Positions 52,625-62,893 are shown, counted from the stretch's first letter. The stretch: 64,000 nucleotides of DNA from Draconibacterium aestuarii (GCA_026671195.1 JAPOHD010000027.1:434001-498000); one strand, 5' to 3'. A program made the numbers and translations. Notes: generated by a model from the letters alone, not told the origin.

Positions 52625-54490
52625 TTATTTCTTCCAAATCGTTATGGTATTCAATTCAGAATCGGGATTTTCGAATGGTCCCGGGATAGGATTTCTTTTA
52701 CTTTTTTTGTTGCCAAAATAATCTTCTTCGATGCTAAAAGGAGTACCATCCGGATTTTCAAACGGCAACTTTGGTATAGCCACCATTCCGAGTATCTCTG
52801 TATCAATCATTTTGTTTTTCATTGTTAAGATTTCTTTCGCAAAATTCATAATCAAATAAACACCATCCTTTTTTTCTTCAATCTGTACTTCAGGATTGTA
52901 CTTTAATTTTAGCTGTGTGGTTTCGTTTTTAAAAGCCCGGGCATCATTCAGGTAAACATTTCCGTTTACGAACATGGGTAATTGCGCATTCTCATAAATT
53001 CCCAGCCCCGATTTGGTATTGTCGGTTTCTTTTGCCCCTCCCACAAAGATGTTATTGAAATAGCGATTGTCGCCGCATTGGGTTTGAGCCAGTCCACCCA
53101 TTTCGGTGGCATGTGGTAGTTGAAATGGTGTGTATCGTTTTTGTGGTATTAGCTGAATATTTCCGGCTATAAGGTTGTGAACATATGCACCACCTTCCGA
53201 CCAGTCGCGGATAGAAAGTTCTGACAATAGAATATTGTTCTCGATGAGGAACGGCCCGTGGTTTACCTCAACAAAAATATCGTCGGTTGTATTGTTGTAA
53301 AAAAGGTTTCCGGAAACCCGGGGTCCCTGCGCCATCCAGTCGAGCCAAAGTCCGCGTCCGCAGTTTTTAATGCGGTTATTTTTAATAAGCATATCAATGG
53401 ATGCATGGATTTTTATGCCACCCATTTCTGCCCCGGTCCACATTCGTTTTGTCCAGATATTGTAAATGTCGTTATTCTCAATCCGGCTAAAAACGCCGCC
53501 CATACTTCCGCAAACTCCGGTTTGTTCGCAATCGGAAATTATGTTGTTTCGAACAACGTGCGATCCTATGTTTTCTTTGCTCCAGCCACGTGCCAGTGCC
53601 CGTTTTATGGTTTCAACATAACCTTCTGCCGAATTCTCAGAAGTATTGTCGAATTCATCGCCGTGTTTACCAAGTGTTATTCCGGAGCATTTTGAGTTCC
53701 GGACAATATTGTTCTCAATGATCCATCCTTTGCTCCAGTTGGTTCCAATGAGTCCAATTTGTTCAGCCGTTGGAGGAGCCCACTGTGTAGCGGCGTCGCT
53801 CATAATAAACCCACTGACTGTAACGTAATTGATGTTATTTTTATCCGGATAAAAACAGGTTTTGCGAACGTTTATTTCCACCAATTCATCGTTGGGATTT
53901 GCGCCCTGAAAATTGGCATAGATATATGTATTTTTTTCGTCGCTTTCGCAATACCAGGTATAGGTTGAACCTTCAGGATCGAAATTGTCTTTTACGGCTT
54001 TGGGGTGTAAAACCTTTTGAAGGATTTCCATTTCCCAGAGCGATTTCCCGTTCAGGTAAACCTCGCCGGTATGATGTGGCCGGCCTTTGTCGTTGAACCA
54101 GTCGCCAGCAACCAAATCTTTGTAGGGATTGTAATCGCCAAACATTGTATTCGAAATTGTGGCTTTCCATACCGATCCTTTAATATTTTCCCAGTTTTTA
54201 ATTTGCTCCGATCCTTTTATTTCCACTTTTTCGCCTTCTGCTGCGCGATAAATAATTCGTTCCGAATCGGAAAGTCCACCTCGCGGAGGATTAATTCTTT
54301 CGCGATAAACACCTTCGTGTACTGTGATTATGTCGCCCGGTTGAGCAGTTTTGGCTGCCTTTTGTATGGTTAAAAAGGGAGCATTGGTAGTTCCTGTATT
54401 CGTGTCGGCACCTGTTTTTGCAACATGGTACTCTTTGGCTGAGGTAATTATGAAGAGGATCAAAAAAAGAAAGGATAGTTGTAATTTCAT
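52625..54490 (-). CDS. Right-handed beta-helix (DUF1565-type) exported protein
   Basis: A 621-residue protein with a signal peptide (MKLQLSFLFLILFIITSAKE). The DUF1565-like opening is YHVAKTGADTNTGTTNAPF, LTIQKAAKTAQPGDIITV and HEGVYRERI. A long series of N-N-x-I-x-N turn motifs (WIIENNIVRNS, HVVRNNIISD, SRIENNDIYN, LIKNNRIKN) marks a parallel beta-helix. Such proteins act on glycans; GH141-type alpha-fucosidases and other polysaccharide-cleaving families share this layout, and a GH29 gene lies two genes downstream. The exact family was not established. Confidence 0.82.
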   Translation of the reverse strand: MKLQLSFLFLILFIITSAKEYHVAKTGADTNTGTTNAPFLTIQKAAKTAQPGDIITVHEGVYRERINPPRGGLSDSERIIYRAAEGEKVEIKGSEQIKNWENIKGSVWKATISNTMFGDYNPYKDLVAGDWFNDKGRPHHTGEVYLNGKSLWEMEILQKVLHPKAVKDNFDPEGSTYTWYCESDEKNTYIYANFQGANPNDELVEINVRKTCFYPDKNNINYVTVSGFIMSDAATQWAPPTAEQIGLIGTNWSKGWIIENNIVRNSKCSGITLGKHGDEFDNTSENSAEGYVETIKRALARGWSKENIGSHVVRNNIISDCEQTGVCGSMGGVFSRIENNDIYNIWTKRMWTGAEMGGIKIHASIDMLIKNNRIKNCGRGLWLDWMAQGPRVSGNLFYNNTTDDIFVEVNHGPFLIENNILLSELSIRDWSEGGAYVHNLIAGNIQLIPQKRYTPFQLPHATEMGGLAQTQCGDNRYFNNIFVGGAKETDNTKSGLGIYENAQLPMFVNGNVYLNDARAFKNETTQLKLKYNPEVQIEEKKDGVYLIMNFAKEILTMKNKMIDTEILGMVAIPKLPFENPDGTPFSIEEDYFGNKKSKRNPIPGPFENPDSELNTITIWKK

Positions 54491-54658
54491 ACTATTTAGG
54501 TTTAGTTATTAAAATGAACCCGGGGCCATTAATATCCCGGTCAAAATTTCATTCGATCACATCTGCTTATTCTACAAATAACTTAGTAATAGTTCGGTCT
54601 GTATTTTGTGAAATATATTTAAAATTTGATTCAGACCCTTAAAATAATAATTAAGCAC

Positions 54659-56149
54659 TTACATCCAGCTTTTTTCCGAAATTTCGGTGTGGTACAACAG
54701 GTAATTGTAAATCTGTTTTGCCAGCTTGTCGTTAATGTATGGTATACGCAACGAACCTGAAGCATTCATTAGTTTTAAACTGGCCAGTGACCTGCGTTTT
54801 TGAAAAAAGGTTTGTTTAAATTCTACCGACTGGATTTTGAATAACTCCATCTGTTTCCAGTTGTGAGAAATGGCACCAGATGAAATTCTGATCTGTTCAT
54901 TATTTATGTTGAAATAGCTTTTTCGCAGGATTAAAAAACTGTAGCCGGAAGTTGCCAGAAGCCAGAGGCAGGCTGCTAACCAGAACAACCATTCGGGATA
55001 TAAAAACGGAGTTGCCAAAAATACGGGGAGCCATCCCATAAAAATCCAGAGTCGCCTGAAGTAATAAGGATTTGTGTATATTCTTGCGGATTCTGAAAGT
55101 TTGTCTTCGCCAAACAAATCGTTTTTCAGCAATTCCAGGTGTTCAGTCAAACAACCCGGCGCATCAACCAGCTGCACTTTTTTGTTTTGCCCGCTCACTG
55201 CCTGTTTAAAAACAAGTGTATAAATACCAAATTGCTTTTTTATCGGACCGGTTTCCCAGTTTAATTCCTGAATTTTTGTGTGTGGCAGAACCACATTTCG
55301 TTTGTTAATGATACCTGCCTCAATGCGGTACGCATTTTCTTTTCTCATTAACCTGAACTCGAAATATTTTATCAATGTTCTAAGCAGCGAAATTAAAACG
55401 GAGACCAGCAAAAAAAATAGTGCAAGAAAAACGATCAGGGCCAGGCTCGAGTTCGACATGTAATTCACAAATTCGCCGGAATACTCAACGGCTTTATCCT
55501 TAAAAATTTCCTGAACCTGGTTAAAAATCTGGTACCCGAATGCTAGAATAATTAGCCCCGTTCGCAAATGGTTTTGGCTGATTCCGATTTTTAATAAATT
55601 AAGTGGCTCCAATTTTAAAATAAGTTTTTCGGTAATGGAAGTTATTTCGGTTTCTATATTTTCTTCAGCCTCTGAATTTACTACATTGTTGCTTAATAAA
55701 TCGTGCAAGGCATTGGCGAAAGATTTTTCGAGTGCATGTATTTTTAACTCCTTTCCAACTGTTCCGGCTGTGTCGATTTCGAGTGCAACCACATCTAAAA
55801 ACTGTTGAATAAGATTTTGTTTGGTATTTACACTTTGAATTCGCTCCAGAGGAATGGTGAGCACTTCTTTTCGCAGGTAACCTTTTTTAAGTATGAATTC
55901 GCCATCTTTCACATAAAAATAAAAGTTGAGGTAATACAAAACAGAATGGGCAATAAAAAGTAAAAAAATCACCATTCCGGCTATTGGAAGTATGGCTTTG
56001 TGTTCGAAAATATTTTTCTGAATTACAAGCAATGCTATAAGTGCCCAAAACATTCGGACGGCTTGCCGAACAGTTTGCAGGAAAATAAACACCAGTCCTT
56101 TTATCGATTGTCGTGTGGGTGCGCTTAGATCCATTTTATTCATGCTCAC
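54659..56149 (-). CDS. PH-domain membrane protein (YdbT-like)
   Basis: A 496-residue membrane protein with three bacterial PH (bPH2) units, each after membrane spans: DGEFILKKGYLRKEVLTIPLERIQSV (about 82-107), the NAYRIEAGIINKRNVVLPHTKIQELN region, and NNEQIRISSGAISHNWKQMELFKIQSVE near the end (segments quoted in parts). This matches B. subtilis YdbT, whose partner YdbS is the upstream gene here, overlapping by 14 bp. In Bacillus the pair is linked to protection from an antimicrobial peptide; the role in Bacteroidota is unknown. Confidence 0.85.
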   Translation of the reverse strand: MSMNKMDLSAPTRQSIKGLVFIFLQTVRQAVRMFWALIALLVIQKNIFEHKAILPIAGMVIFLLFIAHSVLYYLNFYFYVKDGEFILKKGYLRKEVLTIPLERIQSVNTKQNLIQQFLDVVALEIDTAGTVGKELKIHALEKSFANALHDLLSNNVVNSEAEENIETEITSITEKLILKLEPLNLLKIGISQNHLRTGLIILAFGYQIFNQVQEIFKDKAVEYSGEFVNYMSNSSLALIVFLALFFLLVSVLISLLRTLIKYFEFRLMRKENAYRIEAGIINKRNVVLPHTKIQELNWETGPIKKQFGIYTLVFKQAVSGQNKKVQLVDAPGCLTEHLELLKNDLFGEDKLSESARIYTNPYYFRRLWIFMGWLPVFLATPFLYPEWLFWLAACLWLLATSGYSFLILRKSYFNINNEQIRISSGAISHNWKQMELFKIQSVEFKQTFFQKRRSLASLKLMNASGSLRIPYINDKLAKQIYNYLLYHTEISEKSWM

Positions 56150-56657
56150 TAATTTTTTCCGACAAAAATGCTTTTAGGTTTTTAGCTATATCTTCGGGCA
56201 GACCTTGTATTGAAAGATCGCTTGCAGTTCCTCCGGCTGTATAAAGTTTTAACGACGAGAGCATAAATAGTTTTGCCAGAACTCCCTGGTTTACTTCCAC
56301 ATGCTGAATGCGGTTAAACGGAACCGTTGTTAACTTGTATGTTACTAGTCCTCGTTGAAATGAAATGTCATTTTCGCGTACCAAATAACCTTTTCGCGGA
56401 AATGCAACAATGGTAATTACCACTGTGTAAATTATAAAAAAGGCAAGAACTGAAAAGATAGTTGTAATCACAGCTTTTGGAACGTTTTCATCAGACAAAA
56501 ACAGAAAGGAAATAAAAGCTCCAATCAACAAAAGAAAAAAAACACTCATCCGGATAAGTGTGATTTTCAAATATTTTTTGTCAAGTGGATTAAAGGTTTT
56601 TGTTTCAATTTCAGGTAATTCCTCGGGAAGTAATATTGAGTTGGTAAAGTTTTTCAT
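56136..56657 (-). CDS. PH-domain membrane protein (YdbS-like)
   Basis: A 173-residue protein with two membrane spans (about 33-50 and 63-85) followed by one bPH2 domain: GYLVRENDISFQRGLVTYKLTTVPFNRIQHVEV (quoted for position, about 95-127) and SSLKLYTAGGTASDLSIQGL. It matches YdbS and is translationally coupled to the YdbT-like gene. Confidence 0.85.
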   Translation of the reverse strand: MKNFTNSILLPEELPEIETKTFNPLDKKYLKITLIRMSVFFLLLIGAFISFLFLSDENVPKAVITTIFSVLAFFIIYTVVITIVAFPRKGYLVRENDISFQRGLVTYKLTTVPFNRIQHVEVNQGVLAKLFMLSSLKLYTAGGTASDLSIQGLPEDIAKNLKAFLSEKISEHE

Positions 56658-56778
56658 TTTTTACAGAACAAATTTTGGTATTTAACGATGATGAATCCAA
56701 AAATATGCTTTTTAATCAGAAAACCGATCAAACAAATTTATTAGTTTTACTCACTATCCTATTAAGTTAATTACGACA

Positions 56779-57828
56779 ATGTTGAAATATTTATCCCGAT
56801 TGCTTTTGTGTTTCCTGGCTTTTCAATCGTGTACAAGTTCCCGCGAGAATATTGTTGAACCTTTTTTTACTGAACTGGAGAGCCATACAAATGGCAGCTT
56901 GCGGGGATTGCATGTGGTGAACGAAAATGTAATCTGGGCAAGCGGTTCGGGAGGAACTGTTCTGCTTTCGAACGATGGTGGCGAAACGTGGGATGTGAAT
57001 TCAATTACGGGAGCAGAAGCAAATGATTTCAGAAGTATTTACGCGTGGAATGAAAACACGGCTATGGTTTTTGGTGTGTCAGGTCCCGAGTTTGCCTACA
57101 GAACCAATGATGGTGGTAAATCGTGGGAAGTTGTTTTTCAAGATACTACAGCAGGTTTATTTTTTAATTCGCTGAAGTTTGTTGATACAAAGAATGGTCT
57201 TGCAGTAAGCGATCCGATAGATGGAAAGTTTTTTGTTTTACGCACTGAAAATGGCGGAGATACCTGGGAGTGGATTGCGGATTTCCCGGATGTTGAAGAA
57301 GGCGAAGCCAACTTTGCCGCATCGAATACCTGTATTGAATATTTACCATCGGGAAAAGCCTGGATTGCCAGTGGCGGAAAAGCGGCGCGTGTTTTTTATT
57401 CCAGTGATTTTGGGAAAACATGGGAAGTTGCCAAAACACCTATGATCCGTGGATTGTCATCTTCCGGAATATTTTCTGTATCATTTAAAAACGATCGCGA
57501 AGGAATTATTGTTGGCGGTATTTACGACCAGCCTGAAGTAAATACAAATATTGCTGCATATACGGTTGATGGTGGTAAAAACTGGTTGCCGGCCGTAACC
57601 ATGCCCAAAGAATATCGTTCGTGTGCACAATACGTCGGTTCCGGCCGCGATAAGTTTGTGTTTGCAATTGGAAAGACCGGCTCCGATTTTTCACACGACA
57701 ACGGAATGAACTGGCAATTTTTAGGAGAAGAAGGATTTTATACTTTCCGGGCTGTTCCCGGTAAATTATCCGGTTTTGCAGCAGGAGCGAATGGGAAAAT
57801 TGCAAAAGTAGAGTTCGAAATAAAGTAA
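56779..57828 (+). CDS. Ycf48/BNR-repeat lipoprotein (beta-propeller)
   Basis: A 349-residue lipoprotein (FLAFQSC, Cys18). Repeated Asp-box-like units of the type S-N-D-G-G-E-T-W appear at LLSNDGGETWDV, RTNDGGKSWEVV, RTENGGDTWEW, YSSDFGKTWEV and YTVDGGKNWLP, giving a beta-propeller like Ycf48/HCF136 and sialidase-type BNR proteins. No enzyme active site was identified; binding or assembly roles are likely. Homologs in Bacteroidota are often labelled oxidoreductase without evidence. Confidence 0.82.
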   Translation: MLKYLSRLLLCFLAFQSCTSSRENIVEPFFTELESHTNGSLRGLHVVNENVIWASGSGGTVLLSNDGGETWDVNSITGAEANDFRSIYAWNENTAMVFGVSGPEFAYRTNDGGKSWEVVFQDTTAGLFFNSLKFVDTKNGLAVSDPIDGKFFVLRTENGGDTWEWIADFPDVEEGEANFAASNTCIEYLPSGKAWIASGGKAARVFYSSDFGKTWEVAKTPMIRGLSSSGIFSVSFKNDREGIIVGGIYDQPEVNTNIAAYTVDGGKNWLPAVTMPKEYRSCAQYVGSGRDKFVFAIGKTGSDFSHDNGMNWQFLGEEGFYTFRAVPGKLSGFAAGANGKIAKVEFEIK

Positions 57829-57891
57829 AGGTGTAGGTGGAGAAAGTCGTTCCTGCGTCTTACTATTAAGTAGCAATCTAAAATTGGATGT

Positions 57892-58911
57892 ATGAAAAGG
57901 GTAGCGGTTATCGGTTTTGGTTTTATGGGAATTACACATAGCCAGAATATTTTGAAAAACAGAGATCTGGAGTTGGCAGCAATTGTTGAGAAGGATGAGG
58001 CCTCCGTTGTCCGTAAAATTGACGATCCGGAAGGAAATATTTCAACCGGTGAAACCGATGTGAATGCATTAAAAAAAGTGCCGGTTTATACTTCGCTGAA
58101 GACCTGTTTAGAAAAGGAAACACTGGATGCTGTGCATATTTGTGTACATACCAACCTGCATTACGCAGTGGTAAAAGAGGCACTTGAAAGTGGTCTTCAC
58201 GTTCTGGTTGAAAAGCCTTTTCTACTGGATGTTGAAAAAGGGGAGGAGTTGATCCGATTGGCACAGGAAAAGAACCTGATTTTAATGGTGGCACATGTGG
58301 TTCGGTTTATGTCGCCGTATAAAAAATTGTATGAAATAATTCATTCAGAAACTTACGGGAAGTTGAAGTTTATTTCGCTAAGCCGTTTTTCAGGACTTCC
58401 GCTTTGGGGCCAATGGAAAGACAAACAAAAGGATTTTGGCAGCAGTGGCGGTGCACTTTTCGATTTGATTATTCACGACATTGATTTTGCTGCGTTTGTT
58501 TTTGGTAAAGCTCCCGATAAAATTGAAAGTAAAGTGTTGCCGGGCAAATTGAGTAAACACGATTATTTAAATGCAAACTGGAAATATCATTCAAAAAATG
58601 TTGACGTTAAAATAGAGGGTGGAAATATCTTTCATTCAAATTTTCCGTTTGAGGCCGGCTACAAAGCTGTGTTTGAAAAGGCAACGGTAAGTTTCTCAAC
58701 CAACGATGCCGATTTGATATATATTGATAGCGATACGGAGCGTGTTTCCATCGATGCGAACGATTTGGGAGATGGTTATTTTAACGAAATTGCCTTGTTT
58801 GCCGAGAGTATTAAAACCGAAAACCTGCCTGAAAAGTACAGCCCCAAAACTGCTTTGGATACCATAAAATTATGCTACCGTCATTTGGAAACACAAGAAC
58901 CAGTTCGTTAA
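57892..58911 (+). CDS. Gfo/Idh/MocA family oxidoreductase
   Basis: A 339-residue NAD(P)-dependent dehydrogenase. The Rossmann motif is VAVIGFGFMGITHSQN (about 3-18). The dinucleotide/catalytic EKP motif is HVLVEKPFLLD (Lys about 108), and GGALFDLIIHDIDFAAFVFG carries the HDID catalytic segment. Substrates of this family are mostly sugars or cyclitols. No linked sugar transporter is present, so the substrate is open. Confidence 0.9.
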   Translation: MKRVAVIGFGFMGITHSQNILKNRDLELAAIVEKDEASVVRKIDDPEGNISTGETDVNALKKVPVYTSLKTCLEKETLDAVHICVHTNLHYAVVKEALESGLHVLVEKPFLLDVEKGEELIRLAQEKNLILMVAHVVRFMSPYKKLYEIIHSETYGKLKFISLSRFSGLPLWGQWKDKQKDFGSSGGALFDLIIHDIDFAAFVFGKAPDKIESKVLPGKLSKHDYLNANWKYHSKNVDVKIEGGNIFHSNFPFEAGYKAVFEKATVSFSTNDADLIYIDSDTERVSIDANDLGDGYFNEIALFAESIKTENLPEKYSPKTALDTIKLCYRHLETQEPVR

Positions 58912-58935
58912 TTACAGCTATTTATACAAAGTGAA

Positions 58936-61062
58936 ATGCGCTCAAATCGTTTAAAAAATTTAATTTTAATATGCAGCCGGGTGATTGGTTTAATCCTGCT
59001 TGTCCTTTTTATTTCGTTGGGTAAAACCAGAGCTCAAAACGACGACCTGCCAGGAGAAAAGGTAACTACATTATTCTCAACAATGAATGGGTTACACTTT
59101 CACCCTAAGCCGCTTAATATCAAATTCTCTAACGTAATTTACGATCAGTTGATCCGGAAGATCGACCCGGGAGGGTTGATTTTAACACAGGAGGAAATTG
59201 TGGGAATTGCTTTTTATAAAGACTCGCTCTGTTCTTCGAACGAAAAGCTCCTTACTGCTTTTGTCGATTTGCTTTCGAATGTTTATGCGCGGCAGTTGGT
59301 AACGGCAAAAAATTTAATTGATACTTGTTGCCGGGTTGGATTTAATTTTCACGTCCCCGATTCCATGCTCTTTCAGGATGATCAGACTCGCACACTGCCA
59401 AACAATGTATTGGAATTGCAGGAAAGGTGGCGAAAATATTTAAAATATGAGATACTGGATGGATTGGTAATGAGCCAACCCGACAGCGTGTTATCGAATA
59501 TAAGTGCAGTAGATAGTTTGTTAGACCGCGATGATGCGATCACAATGAAAATTCAGCAACGTGAAAAACGGCGCATTCAGTTTCTTGAAGGATACGAAGG
59601 TGGAGTCCCGGGGTTTATCCTTGAATCGTTCTTGCAGACAATAACTTCGTGTTATGATCCGCATTCAGTTTATTTCACAAAGCACGACAAAGAAGATTTT
59701 GAGTCTTCATTGTCAAAAGAAAACTATGCATTTGGATTCTCACTCGATCAAAATCTGAAAAAGGAGGTGATAATAAAAGAGATTGCTCCATCGAGCCCGG
59801 CCTGGCTGTCAAAAGAGTTGGAAGAGGGAGATGTTTTAGTAAACGTTAAGATGGGCGATCAGGAATTGGAACTGGCCTTTTCGGATATGGAAGAAGTTGA
59901 TCGTTTATTTGCGATCTCAAAAGAGAATAAAGTTGAACTTGCCGTAAAAAAACCGGATGGTGAAGTTAGAAATATAATCTTATTTAAGGGGAAGCTTGAT
60001 ACCAGGGAGAGTATGAGTTACAGTTGTATGTTAAACGGTACTCGCAAGGTTGGTTATATTTCCTTTTCGCAGTTTTACACTGAATTTGGACCGATGGGAA
60101 TAAATGGCTGTTCCACCGATTTTTTACGCGACCTTGTTAAACTCGAGGAAGATGGAATGGAAGGGCTTGTTCTTGATTTGCGCAACAATCCGGGAGGATC
60201 GGAGTATGAAGCAATGAAAATTGCAGGCTATTTATTGGGAAGCGGGGAATTGGCTATTCGTGTAAATAAAGATGGAACTCAGGCTGTAATTGAAAATCAG
60301 GAGGCCGAAAAATGGTTCTCAGGACCGGTTGTTGTTTTGGTAAATGGGGGAAGTGCTTCTGCATCCGAACTTTTAGCTGCTGCCTTACAGGATTATAATC
60401 GCGCCGTTGTGCTCGGAACAAACACTTTTGGAAAAGCGAGTGCACAAAATGTTTTACCTGTTGGCAGAAAGCTGTCCCTGTCGTATAAATTAAGCAACAG
60501 AAATTCGAACGAATACGGATTTGTGAAAATTACTACTGCCAAACTAAACCGGATCTCCGGGGACAGTTATCAAAATGCCGGTATTACACCTGATGTTTGG
60601 GTACCTGATGGATATTCATCATTTATTTCAACTGAAAAAGACATGCCTTTTGCTTTGCCAAAAGACACGATCATTCCCGAGTTTTCTTTTAATCCGTTAA
60701 CAGCTTTGCCGATTGACTCACTGCGGAAGTTGAGTCTTGAAAGACAAAGTAAAAGTTCTGTTATTCAAGAACTGGTGGTGCTTGAGCAACGTTTTTTACA
60801 CTATAAAAAGCAAAAATCGTTAAGCCTTATGCTTCAGGATTTTGTAGAGATGAGTTTAATCCGGAACAAACTGGCCAATCAGTACAAGGAAAAGCAGCAG
60901 ATGGATGACCAGCCCTATCAAATGGTAAACAGTAATTACGATCTTGAAAAATACGCAGATGATATTGTTTGGCAGAAAGTTGACAAACGATTTAAAAATT
61001 TCCTTTCAAAAGATGCTACCGTATGCGAAGGCTATCGCGTGGTAGAAGATCTGTTAAAATGA
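58936..61062 (+). CDS. S41 family C-terminal processing protease (Prc/Tsp-like)
   Basis: A 708-residue exported protease with signal peptide (LILLVLFISLGKTRAQ). A helical N-terminal region is followed by a PDZ domain (about 265-345; FGFSLDQNLKKEVIIKEI, APSSPAW). The S41 peptidase core has KVGYISFSQFY, VLDLRNNPGGSEYEAMKIAG, the nucleophile region VNGGSASASELLAAAL (Ser about 475-477) and the catalytic Lys in GTNTFGKASAQ (about 499). The layout matches Tsp/Prc, which trims C-termini of periplasmic and outer-membrane proteins. It ends 12 bp from the convergent queF. Confidence 0.93.
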   Translation: MRSNRLKNLILICSRVIGLILLVLFISLGKTRAQNDDLPGEKVTTLFSTMNGLHFHPKPLNIKFSNVIYDQLIRKIDPGGLILTQEEIVGIAFYKDSLCSSNEKLLTAFVDLLSNVYARQLVTAKNLIDTCCRVGFNFHVPDSMLFQDDQTRTLPNNVLELQERWRKYLKYEILDGLVMSQPDSVLSNISAVDSLLDRDDAITMKIQQREKRRIQFLEGYEGGVPGFILESFLQTITSCYDPHSVYFTKHDKEDFESSLSKENYAFGFSLDQNLKKEVIIKEIAPSSPAWLSKELEEGDVLVNVKMGDQELELAFSDMEEVDRLFAISKENKVELAVKKPDGEVRNIILFKGKLDTRESMSYSCMLNGTRKVGYISFSQFYTEFGPMGINGCSTDFLRDLVKLEEDGMEGLVLDLRNNPGGSEYEAMKIAGYLLGSGELAIRVNKDGTQAVIENQEAEKWFSGPVVVLVNGGSASASELLAAALQDYNRAVVLGTNTFGKASAQNVLPVGRKLSLSYKLSNRNSNEYGFVKITTAKLNRISGDSYQNAGITPDVWVPDGYSSFISTEKDMPFALPKDTIIPEFSFNPLTALPIDSLRKLSLERQSKSSVIQELVVLEQRFLHYKKQKSLSLMLQDFVEMSLIRNKLANQYKEKQQMDDQPYQMVNSNYDLEKYADDIVWQKVDKRFKNFLSKDATVCEGYRVVEDLLK

Positions 61063-61074
61063 ATTGAAAAAAAA

Positions 61075-61545
61075 TTAGCGGTTGTCTATTCTTTCCGGAT
61101 TTAAATCGTGGTTTTGCATGCGAAACCAGGCCATCTCCTCGTATTTAGTGCCGGGTTTTCCGTAGTTGCTAAACGGATCGATGCTGAGCCCGCCACGCGG
61201 CAAAAATTTTCCCCAAACCTCGATGTATTTCGGATTCATTAACTGAATCAAATCCTTCATGATAATATTGATGCAGTCTTCGTGAAAAGCACCGTGGTTG
61301 CGAAAACTAAACAGGTATAATTTCAAACTTTTACTTTCCACCAGTTTTTCATCGGGAATATAACTCAGGTAAATCGTAGCAAAATCAGGTTGCCCGGTTA
61401 TGGGGCACAAACTGGTAAACTCGGGGCAGTTAAATTTTACCCAGTAATCATTTTCGGGGTGTTTATTGTCAAACGATTCCAAAACGTCGGGTTGATAATC
61501 GAAAAGATAATTGGTTTCCTGTCCCAGGTTTTTTAATTCGCTCAT
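61075..61545 (-). CDS. queF: NADPH-dependent 7-cyano-7-deazaguanine reductase QueF (type I)
   Basis: A 156-residue monodomain QueF that reduces preQ0 to preQ1. The active site is [17 protein letters not shown] (Cys47, Asp54), with [19 protein letters not shown] and a terminal GGLSIDPF segment. Third gene of the que operon; the start overlaps the queC stop by 4 bp. Confidence 0.95.
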   Translation of the reverse strand: MSELKNLGQETNYLFDYQPDVLESFDNKHPENDYWVKFNCPEFTSLCPITGQPDFATIYLSYIPDEKLVESKSLKLYLFSFRNHGAFHEDCINIIMKDLIQLMNPKYIEVWGKFLPRGGLSIDPFSNYGKPGTKYEEMAWFRMQNHDLNPERIDNR

Positions 61546-62198
61546 TGTTTTTGTGCTAAATAATTTTCTAATCCTTTGTTACGTAATCCGCATGCCGGGC
61601 ATTCGCCACAACCCGCGCCTTTTATTCCATTGTAGCAGGTAACAGTCTGGTTCCTTACAATTTCAAATACGCCCAGCTCATCGGCAAGTTGCCAAATCTG
61701 GGTTTTATTTTTCCACATCAAGGGTGTATAAATTTTATAATCAAATTCCATCGACAGGTTCAGCGTTTGATTCAGCGAAACAATAAAATCGTTCCTGCAA
61801 TCGGGATAACCACTAAAATCGGCTTCGCCCACACCTGTCACCAAATTGTTGATCTGGTGTTCTTTTGCAAAAATAGCTGCATAGGTAAGAAAAAGCATAT
61901 TCCGGCCTTCCACCAGGGTGTTGGGCGGGCGTTCATCGGGCTTTTCTTTCTCCACTTCAATACCCGATGAGGTAAGTGCATTTGCCGTTAATTGCGACAA
62001 AAGATCCATTTTAAAAACGTGGAGCGGAACACCAGCATTCTGCGAAATGTGCCGGGCAGCCTCCAGTTCAATTTTGTGGCGCTGGCCATAGTCAAAAGCA
62101 ATTGCACTCACTTCTTCAAAATTCGCTTTTGCCCAGAAAAGACAGGTTGTTGAATCTTGCCCCCCGGAAAAAACAACCAATGCTTTGTTACTTTGCAT
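61542..62198 (-). CDS. queC: 7-cyano-7-deazaguanine synthase QueC
   Basis: A 218-residue PP-loop enzyme that makes preQ0 from CDG, ammonia and ATP. The PP-loop is [15 protein letters not shown] (8-22). The zinc site is C188-x8-C197-x2-C200-x2-C203 (GCGECPAC). Normal length. It overlaps the transporter gene upstream by 11 bp and queF by 4 bp. queD and queE are absent from the window. Confidence 0.96.
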   Translation of the reverse strand: MQSNKALVVFSGGQDSTTCLFWAKANFEEVSAIAFDYGQRHKIELEAARHISQNAGVPLHVFKMDLLSQLTANALTSSGIEVEKEKPDERPPNTLVEGRNMLFLTYAAIFAKEHQINNLVTGVGEADFSGYPDCRNDFIVSLNQTLNLSMEFDYKIYTPLMWKNKTQIWQLADELGVFEIVRNQTVTCYNGIKGAGCGECPACGLRNKGLENYLAQKQ

Positions 62199-62880
62199 TC
62201 TCGATCTGTTTTAAACGAAATGGATTGTACGAAACGGCGTAATCGAAAGTGTCAATTCCCTCAATCTTCTTGACTCTTTTAACTGTCCAGATGGTGAGTG
62301 GGAGTACGGCAATCTCGTATACTGTTTTAATTATTGCCTGCGTAACAATCATTCCAAGAATTACTTTGATCGGAAAAACTCCTGCAAAAGCAATCGTTAT
62401 GAAAATCATGGAATCGGCGCCTTCGCCAACCAGCGTGGATACAATCGCACGAATGGAGAAACCTTTCCCTTTGGTAAGTACCTTAAATTTGCTCATTACA
62501 AAAGCATTTAAAAACGAACCTAAAAGATAAGCCAGCATACTTGCGGCGACAATTCGTGGGGTGCTTCCCAAAACAGTTGCAAATGCCTCCTGGTTTTGCC
62601 AGAAAGGAGCGGCTGTTACTGAAATGGCCAGTGTAAAAAACAGCACAGCCAGTACATTTACTCCAAACCCGGCCCAGATAATAAGGCGGGTTTTCTGATA
62701 GCCCCAAACTTCAACCAATACATCGTTAATAATGTAGGCCAACGGAAAAATAAGAACTCCGGCCGGTGCCGACCAGGGGCCAATCATCATAATTTTTGAG
62801 GCAAGGATGTTGGAAAGTAGAAGACAGGTTGCGAATAAGATACCTGTCAGCATAAACAATACAGAAACTTTGTTTTTCAT
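62188..62880 (-). CDS. yhhQ: Queuosine precursor transporter (YhhQ/DUF165 family)
   Basis: A 230-residue inner-membrane protein with about six spans. Family segments are SNILASKIMMIGPWSAPAGVLIFP, YIINDVLVEVWGYQKTR and VGEGADSMIFITIAFAG (parts). It imports preQ0/preQ1-type queuosine precursors. Being first in an operon with queC and queF, it pairs salvage with de novo synthesis. Confidence 0.93.
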   Translation of the reverse strand: MKNKVSVLFMLTGILFATCLLLSNILASKIMMIGPWSAPAGVLIFPLAYIINDVLVEVWGYQKTRLIIWAGFGVNVLAVLFFTLAISVTAAPFWQNQEAFATVLGSTPRIVAASMLAYLLGSFLNAFVMSKFKVLTKGKGFSIRAIVSTLVGEGADSMIFITIAFAGVFPIKVILGMIVTQAIIKTVYEIAVLPLTIWTVKRVKKIEGIDTFDYAVSYNPFRLKQIENAK

Positions 62881-62893
62881 CTTCTTGTTTTTT

